In this document: piece after piece, positions 6,700 to 12,235 of the stretch
Layout of the letters: every line of letters begins with the position of its first letter
How positions within the stretch are numbered: position 1 is the stretch's first letter
Origin: Burkholderiaceae bacterium
GTDB lineage: Bacteria; Pseudomonadota; Gammaproteobacteria; Burkholderiales; Burkholderiaceae
NCBI GenBank assembly: GCA_947459465.1
Contig: CANHDS010000008.1
Coordinates: 1-12,235 of the forward strand
DNA: 12,235 nt
Direction: 5' to 3'
Notes under the pieces: generated by a model
The model's database searches: none
Told to the model about the DNA's origin: nothing
What the model saw: the letters and a program-made list of their open reading frames with translations, nothing else
Made by a program: the position numbers and the translations under genes

Positions 6700-8163
6700 T
6701 TATCGTGGCAAAACCGATGAGCCCATTAAATACTCATCGACTGCGCGCGCACATTGACGCCCCTCACGAATCGCCCAAACGACCAACGATTGACCACGAC
6801 GCATATCACCAGCAGCAAATACCTTGGCCACATTCGTGTGATAAGCATGGCGACCATCAACCACTGCCTTGGCATTGCCGCGTGCATCTTTCTCTACTCC
6901 AAAGGCATTTAAGATTTGCTGAGCGGGGGAAACAAAGCCCATTGCCAGTAAAACTAAATCGGCTTTGATCTCAAACTCAGAATTTGGGACCTCGCTCATC
7001 TTGCCGTCTTTCCACTCCAAACGCACACCAATGAGTTTTTCAACTTTACCGTTTTTGCCCTCAAAACGCTTAGTGGCTACTGACCAATCACGCTCACATC
7101 CCTCTTCATGCGAAGAGGAGGTACGAAGTTTAGTCGGCCAATAGGGCCAGACTAAGGGTTTATTTTCCTCTTCGGGTGGCTGAGGCAATAACTCAAACTG
7201 CGTGACATTCTTTGCACCATGCCGATTGGATGTGCCTACACAATCCGAACCGGTGTCACCACCACCGATCACAACGACATGCTTATCCGTTGCCCGAATC
7301 TCATTTTTGAGATCACCAGCGACCTCCTTGTTTTGTGGAATTAAAAATTCCAGTGCAAAATGAATCCCGCTTAACTCACGGCCGGGCACTGGCAAATCAC
7401 GGGGTTGCTCGGCACCACCACTGATAATGACTGCATCAAAGTTTTTAAGCAGCTCTTCCGGACTCACGGTTTTTTGAGCGTAGTTCTTCACTTCCTTGCC
7501 AAGGCTCTCTTTACCTACAAAAACACCGGTAGCAAAAGTAACGCCCTCAGCTTGCATTTGCTCTACACGCCGGTCAATTAGCCATTTCTCCATCTTGAAA
7601 TCAGGAATGCCGTAACGCAGTAAACCGCCTACCCGATCATTCTTTTCATAAACGGTCACATCATGGCCAACCCGCGCCAACTGTTGAGCCGCCGCCATAC
7701 CAGCAGGACCAGAACCAACCACGGCGACCTTTTTGCCAGTCTTTGTTTTGGGTGGTTGCGGCTTTACCCAATCATTGGCCCACGCTTTATCAATAATGGC
7801 ATGCTCAATCGACTTAATACCAACTGGTAACTGGTTGATGCCGAGCGTACACGCTGCCTCACAAGGCGCCGGGCAAATACGGCCCGTGAACTCTGGAAAA
7901 TTATTCGTGGAATGCAAAACCTCAATCGCATTTTTCCAATCGCCTTGATACACCAAATCATTAAAGTCAGGGATGATGTTATTCACCGGGCAACCGTTAT
8001 TACAAAATGGAATCCCGCAATCCATGCAACGCGCGCCTTGCACCTTCGCATCGGCATCCGATAGCGCCGCAACAAATTCTTTGTAATGATGAATTCGCTT
8101 AACCGGCGCTTCATAGGTCTCTTCGACCCGCTCAAATTCCATAAATCCAGTGACTTTACCCAT
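6700..8163 (-). CDS. gltD: Glutamate synthase (NADPH) small subunit GltD
   Basis: GltD takes electrons from NADPH through FAD and passes them to GltB for glutamate formation from glutamine and 2-oxoglutarate. It has 487 residues, near the usual 470-490. The N-terminal cluster domain shows Cys46, Cys49, Cys54 and Cys58, then Cys97, Cys101 and Cys105, which carry the [4Fe-4S] centres. The FAD-binding motif is VVGSGPAG (148-155) and the NADPH motif is VVIGGGDTG (297-305). The closing flavin-contact segment [22 protein letters not shown] (448-469) is intact. The ATG has a good GGAG Shine-Dalgarno (8169-8172 on the complement) five bases upstream. It follows gltB by 38 bp and precedes mlaF by seven bp. 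Confidence 0.98.
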   Translation of the reverse strand: MGKVTGFMEFERVEETYEAPVKRIHHYKEFVAALSDADAKVQGARCMDCGIPFCNNGCPVNNIIPDFNDLVYQGDWKNAIEVLHSTNNFPEFTGRICPAPCEAACTLGINQLPVGIKSIEHAIIDKAWANDWVKPQPPKTKTGKKVAVVGSGPAGMAAAQQLARVGHDVTVYEKNDRVGGLLRYGIPDFKMEKWLIDRRVEQMQAEGVTFATGVFVGKESLGKEVKNYAQKTVSPEELLKNFDAVIISGGAEQPRDLPVPGRELSGIHFALEFLIPQNKEVAGDLKNEIRATDKHVVVIGGGDTGSDCVGTSNRHGAKNVTQFELLPQPPEEENKPLVWPYWPTKLRTSSSHEEGCERDWSVATKRFEGKNGKVEKLIGVRLEWKDGKMSEVPNSEFEIKADLVLLAMGFVSPAQQILNAFGVEKDARGNAKAVVDGRHAYHTNVAKVFAAGDMRRGQSLVVWAIREGRQCARAVDEYLMGSSVLPR

Positions 8164-8180
8164 ACTAACTCCAAAGATTC

Positions 8181-8192
8181 TTCATTAATGAA
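8181..8192. repeat. 12-bp palindrome TTCATTAATGAA in the gltB-gltD gap
   Basis: A perfect 12-base palindrome lies in the 38-bp spacer between the gltB stop and the gltD start, about 17 bases upstream of the gltD ATG. It has no U-tract and is too AT-rich for an intrinsic terminator. It may be chance or a weak RNA hairpin or protein site. No function can be assigned. Confidence 0.25.
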
Positions 8193-8201
8193 TATGCGTG
8201 A

Positions 8202-11200
8202 TCAAGCCATCACAGGCTTACTTTGATCTTGCCCTTGAGCGCGCTCCCACAGTTCGCCAAGAGCCCGCTTATATTCGGTAGGCAAGACCTTCACAAAACG
8301 CAAGCGAGACTTTTCCCAATCGGCTAATAATGCTTTAGCGCGCTCTGACCCGGTGTAGCGGAAATGCCGTTCAATCAATGTCTTTAAGATTTGCTCATCG
8401 GTTTGACGCTCACCACCCTCTTTGACATTAACCGGTGCATGCCACATTGACTTAGGCATACTTGTAATCTGCTCCGAAGATGGCAATACTTTCTCAAGGG
8501 TTGCCATCGTGGTATTGCACCGCTTCTCAAAAAGTCCGTCTTCATCAAAGACATAAGCAACACCACCGCTCATGCCCGCAGCAAAGTTACGACCAGTTTT
8601 ACCAAGTACTACAACCGTACCTCCGGTCATGTACTCGCAACCATGGTCACCCGTGCCTTCTACAACCGCAATCGATCCGGAGTTACGAACTGCAAAGCGC
8701 TCACCAGCTACGCCATTGAAAAATGCTTCGCCTTCAATAGCTCCGTATAGCACTGTATTACCCACAATAATGTTTTGGGAGGTATCGCCGCGGAACTCGT
8801 GAGGTGCACGCACCACAACGCGACCGCCCGACAATCCCTTACCAACGTAGTCGTTCGCATCACCCACCAGATCCAAAGTAATGCCGCGAGCTAAAAATGC
8901 TGCAAAACTTTGTCCCGCCGTACCATTTAACTGAATATGGATCGTGTCATCCGGTAAGCCTAAATGTCCATAACGCTTAGCTAGCTCACCAGAGAGCATC
9001 GCCCCTACAGTCCGGTTCACGTTGCGGATGGGCACAATGAAGGAGACCTTCTCGCCACGTTCTAAAGCTGGCTCACTCTTCTCAATCAAGGTATGGTCAA
9101 GCGCAGCGCCTAAGCCATGATCTTGGGTGAGTGTTTGGTGACGCGGCTCGTCATGTGAGACCTTCGGTAAGGCAAATACCTTGCTGAAATCCAAGCCCTG
9201 CGCCTTCCAATGATCAACGCCCTTACGCGTGTCCAAGAGATCAACACGACCAATCAGTTCATCAAAAGTTCGGATTCCAAGTTGCGCCATAATCTCGCGC
9301 ACCTCTTCAGCAATGAAGAAAAAGAAATTAACAACATGCTCGGGTTTACCTGAGAACTTCTTACGCAACAGCGGATCCTGTGTTGCAACACCTACTGGAC
9401 ACGTATTGAGATGGCATTTACGCATCATGATGCAACCCTCAACTACTAAAGGCGCTGTAGCAAAACCAAACTCATCTGCACCCAGTAAAGCCCCGATCAC
9501 AACATCTCGGCCAGTTTTCATCTGACCATCAGCTTGCACGCGAATCCGACTACGCAGTTGATTGAGTACGAGTGTTTGCTGGGTCTCTGCAAGACCCAAT
9601 TCCCAAGGGGTACCCGCATGCTTAATCGATGACAAGGGAGATGCGCCAGTACCACCATCATGACCAGCGATCACGACGTGATCCGACTTTGCTTTAGCCA
9701 CGCCGGCTGCAACCGTGCCAACACCGACTTCTGAGACAAGTTTGACTGAAACGTCGGCTTGAGGATTGACATTCTTTAAGTCATGAATGAGTTGCGCCAA
9801 ATCCTCAATGGAATAAATATCATGGTGTGGTGGTGGCGATATTAGACCAACACCAGGCACAGAGAATCGCAGACGACCAATATAGTCCGAGACCTTGCCA
9901 CCCGGTAATTGACCACCTTCACCGGGCTTTGCCCCTTGGGCCATCTTAATTTGAATTTGATCTGCTGAGCGCAAATACTCAGTCGTTACCCCAAAACGTC
10001 CTGATGCGACTTGCTTGATCTTAGAGCGCAATGAATCCCCATCTTGCAAGGGGATATCTACTTCAACCACATCGCTACCTAAGATGCTAGCGAGAGTCTC
10101 GCCCTTCTTAATCGGAATCCCTTTAAGCTCATTGACATACCGATTTGGATCTTCACCACCCTCACCCGTATTGGATTTACCACCAATTCGATTCATCGCA
10201 ATTGCTAAAGTGGCGTGCGCCTCAGTCGAAATTGAACCCAAGGACATTGCGCCCGTAGCAAACCGTTTAACAATTTCTTTGGCAGGCTCGACTTCATCGA
10301 GCGGTATTGCTTTATTAGGATCAATCTTGAACTCAAATAAGCCACGTAAGGTCATCAGACGCTTACTCTGATCATTAATTAGGTTGGCATACTCTTTATA
10401 GGTTTGATAGCCCTTCTCTGGCCCCGTGCGAGTGGCATGCTGTAACTTTGCAATCGAATCGGGCGTCCACATATGTTTTTCACCACGCACCCGATAGGCG
10501 TACTCTCCACCCGTATCCAACATATCGGCCAATACAGGATCGTCTCCAAAAGCAGCATGGTGCATCCGCAGCGCCTCTTCAGCAACCTCAAAGACGCCAA
10601 TTCCACCGACATTTGAAGAAGTCCCTTTAAAGTACTTATCAATCAGTTCGTGATTAAGGCCAATCGCTTCAAAGATTTGAGATCCGGTATAAGACATGTA
10701 TGTCGAAATTCCCATCTTCGACATAACCTTTTGCAAGCCCTTACCAATTGCTTTAACAAAATTCTTAATGGCTTTTTCAGGTGATAAATCGCCCGAGAGG
10801 CCTTTAGCCATCTCAGCCAAAGTCTCCATCGCTAAGTAGGGATGAATCGCTTCTGCACCATAGCCTGCTAATAATGCAAAGTGATGCACTTCACGAGCGC
10901 TACCGGTCTCAACGACTAAGCCGGTGCTGGTTCGCAAACCGCGCTCGACCAAATGCTGATGAATCGCTGAAGTTGCTAAGACCGCAGGGATTGCCATGTG
11001 ATCTCGATCGACCTGACGATCACTCACGATCAATATATTGAATCCACTACGCACCGCATCGGTTGCTTCGGCGCATAACGAAGCTAAGCGCGCCTCAATT
11101 CCTTCCTTACCCCATGCGACTGGATAACAAATATCCAACTCATGGGAGCGGAACTTTCCACCGGTGTAATGCTCAATATGGCGTACCTTGGTCATATCAT

Positions 11201-12235
11201 CTAAGTCCAAGACCGGTTGACTAATTTCTAATCGCATCGGTGGATTGATATTGTTGGTATCTAATAAATTAGGTTTTGGTCCAACAAACGACACCAAAGA
11301 CATCACAAGATTCTCGCGAATTGGATCAATCGGAGGATTAGTAACCTGGGCAAATAATTGCTTAAAGTAGTTATAGAGTGACTTACTGCGATCGGACAAT
11401 ACGGCCAGTGGGCTGTCATTACCCATCGAACCAATGGCCTCCTCCGCATTCTGTGCCATGGGCGCCATCAGGTATTTCAAATCTTCCTGGCTATAACCAA
11501 ATGCTTGTTGACGATCAAGTAACTTGGCAGCTGGGCGAATATGTTTAGCATCCTCTTGAGTATCTTTTTTACTGACATCTAACTCATCGAGCTTCACACG
11601 TACCGCATCGATCCAGCTCTTATAAGGCTTGGCCTTCGAAACTGAGTTCTTTAACTCCACATCATCAATGATGCGGCCTTGATCCATGTCGATCATGAAC
11701 ATCTTGCCAGGTTGTAAGCGCCACTTTTGCACAATCTTGTTTTCTGGAATCGGTAATACACCGGCTTCAGAGGCCATGATGACCAAATCATCATCAGTGA
11801 CGTAATAACGTGCAGGTCTTAGACCATTGCGGTCTAAGGTGGCTCCAATTTGTCGTCCGTCGGTGAAGGCCATCGCTGCAGGTCCATCCCAAGGCTCCAT
11901 CATGGCAGCATGGTATTCATAAAACGCACGACGATTCTCATCCATCAAGGTATGTTGCTCCCATGCCTCCGGAATCATCATCATCATCGCTTGTGCCAAA
12001 GGATAGCCGGCCATCACCAATAGCTCGAGGCAGTTATCAAATGAAGCGGTATCGGATTGGCCTGGATAGATGAGGGGCCATAACTTTTGTAAATCATCAC
12101 CCAATACTGGTGAACTAATTGCGCCAGTGCGGGCATTAATCCAGTTCACATTACCTTTTACTGTATTAATCTCGCCATTATGGGCGAGTAAACGATAAGG
12201 ATGGGCCAGTTCCCACGCAGGGAAGGTATTTGTGG
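8202..12235 (-). CDS. gltB: Glutamate synthase (NADPH) large subunit GltB (5' end outside window)
   Basis: GltB hydrolyses glutamine, channels the ammonia and makes glutamate from 2-oxoglutarate. The frame runs open to the window edge and gives 1343 codons. The GTG at 12147-12149 is an internal valine ([11 protein letters not shown]), not a start, since homology continues upstream ([17 protein letters not shown]). About 170-210 N-terminal residues, including the nucleophile cysteine of the glutaminase, are missing. In order, the visible protein has the rest of the class II glutaminase domain (to about 220), the central domain, and the FMN-binding synthase domain with [18 protein letters not shown] and [19 protein letters not shown]. 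The [3Fe-4S] motif [12 protein letters not shown] follows, with cysteines at visible residues 934, 940 and 945 (9399-9434). The C-terminal GXGXG helix domain is intact. No frameshift is seen. It is followed by gltD. Confidence 0.98.
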   Translation of the reverse strand, partial: TNTFPAWELAHPYRLLAHNGEINTVKGNVNWINARTGAISSPVLGDDLQKLWPLIYPGQSDTASFDNCLELLVMAGYPLAQAMMMMIPEAWEQHTLMDENRRAFYEYHAAMMEPWDGPAAMAFTDGRQIGATLDRNGLRPARYYVTDDDLVIMASEAGVLPIPENKIVQKWRLQPGKMFMIDMDQGRIIDDVELKNSVSKAKPYKSWIDAVRVKLDELDVSKKDTQEDAKHIRPAAKLLDRQQAFGYSQEDLKYLMAPMAQNAEEAIGSMGNDSPLAVLSDRSKSLYNYFKQLFAQVTNPPIDPIRENLVMSLVSFVGPKPNLLDTNNINPPMRLEISQPVLDLDDMTKVRHIEHYTGGKFRSHELDICYPVAWGKEGIEARLASLCAEATDAVRSGFNILIVSDRQVDRDHMAIPAVLATSAIHQHLVERGLRTSTGLVVETGSAREVHHFALLAGYGAEAIHPYLAMETLAEMAKGLSGDLSPEKAIKNFVKAIGKGLQKVMSKMGISTYMSYTGSQIFEAIGLNHELIDKYFKGTSSNVGGIGVFEVAEEALRMHHAAFGDDPVLADMLDTGGEYAYRVRGEKHMWTPDSIAKLQHATRTGPEKGYQTYKEYANLINDQSKRLMTLRGLFEFKIDPNKAIPLDEVEPAKEIVKRFATGAMSLGSISTEAHATLAIAMNRIGGKSNTGEGGEDPNRYVNELKGIPIKKGETLASILGSDVVEVDIPLQDGDSLRSKIKQVASGRFGVTTEYLRSADQIQIKMAQGAKPGEGGQLPGGKVSDYIGRLRFSVPGVGLISPPPHHDIYSIEDLAQLIHDLKNVNPQADVSVKLVSEVGVGTVAAGVAKAKSDHVVIAGHDGGTGASPLSSIKHAGTPWELGLAETQQTLVLNQLRSRIRVQADGQMKTGRDVVIGALLGADEFGFATAPLVVEGCIMMRKCHLNTCPVGVATQDPLLRKKFSGKPEHVVNFFFFIAEEVREIMAQLGIRTFDELIGRVDLLDTRKGVDHWKAQGLDFSKVFALPKVSHDEPRHQTLTQDHGLGAALDHTLIEKSEPALERGEKVSFIVPIRNVNRTVGAMLSGELAKRYGHLGLPDDTIHIQLNGTAGQSFAAFLARGITLDLVGDANDYVGKGLSGGRVVVRAPHEFRGDTSQNIIVGNTVLYGAIEGEAFFNGVAGERFAVRNSGSIAVVEGTGDHGCEYMTGGTVVVLGKTGRNFAAGMSGGVAYVFDEDGLFEKRCNTTMATLEKVLPSSEQITSMPKSMWHAPVNVKEGGERQTDEQILKTLIERHFRYTGSERAKALLADWEKSRLRFVKVLPTEYKRALGELWERAQGQDQSKPVMA

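Noticed and set aside
11974..11988. Five tandem ATC trinucleotides in gltB
   Set aside because: On the coding strand this encodes a Met-Met-Met-Met-Ile segment in the conserved [10 protein letters not shown]...PEAW region of GltB, so the repeat is explained by protein sequence.
12147..12149. GTG as the gltB start codon
   Set aside because: The frame continues open to the window edge with recognisable GltB sequence upstream, so this is an internal valine codon.
1..12235. Mobile element, CRISPR array, tRNA or defence system
   Set aside because: No transposase, integrase, direct-repeat array, cloverleaf-like segment or defence-type domain was seen. Housekeeping genes fill the window almost completely.

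Overview
The window is a stretch of ordinary chromosome from a betaproteobacterium. The best guess is a low-GC Burkholderiaceae member such as Polynucleobacter. This rests on protein similarity recalled from memory, the gene order (glutamate synthase, then the Mla lipid-transport genes, then ibaG and murA) and a moderate GC content. The genus is inference. Every supported gene is on the minus strand, so transcription runs from high to low coordinates. Intergenic gaps are at most about 50 bp, so no stretch of 300 bases lacks a gene.

In transcription order: gltB (large subunit of NADPH glutamate synthase, 5' end outside the window at 12235) and gltD (small subunit). Seven bases later comes mlaF, then mlaE (ATGA overlap), mlaD, mlaA, mlaC and mlaB. 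These encode a complete six-component retrograde phospholipid transport pathway: inner-membrane ABC complex MlaFEDB, periplasmic carrier MlaC and outer-membrane lipoprotein MlaA. A two-gene ABC-2 exporter resembling YadG/YadH follows, then ibaG (BolA family) and murA (first enzyme of peptidoglycan synthesis, 3' end outside the window at position 1).

Functionally the window joins nitrogen assimilation (GltBD) to cell-envelope upkeep (Mla, MurA and probably the YadGH-like exporter). The tight spacing suggests one long transcript or a few overlapping ones. No promoter or convincing terminator could be identified. The only notable non-coding structure is a 9-bp perfect inverted repeat in the 49-bp mlaA-mlaC gap, just upstream of the GTG start of mlaC.

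I found no mobile element, CRISPR array, RNA gene, phage gene or defence gene, and nothing that amounts to an undescribed system. The points worth a second look are organisational: mlaA lies inside the mla operon, an exporter sits between mlaB and ibaG, and mlaF adjoins gltD. Smaller points are GTG starts on two adjacent mla genes, a shortened YadG-like ATPase and homopolymer tracts in mlaF.
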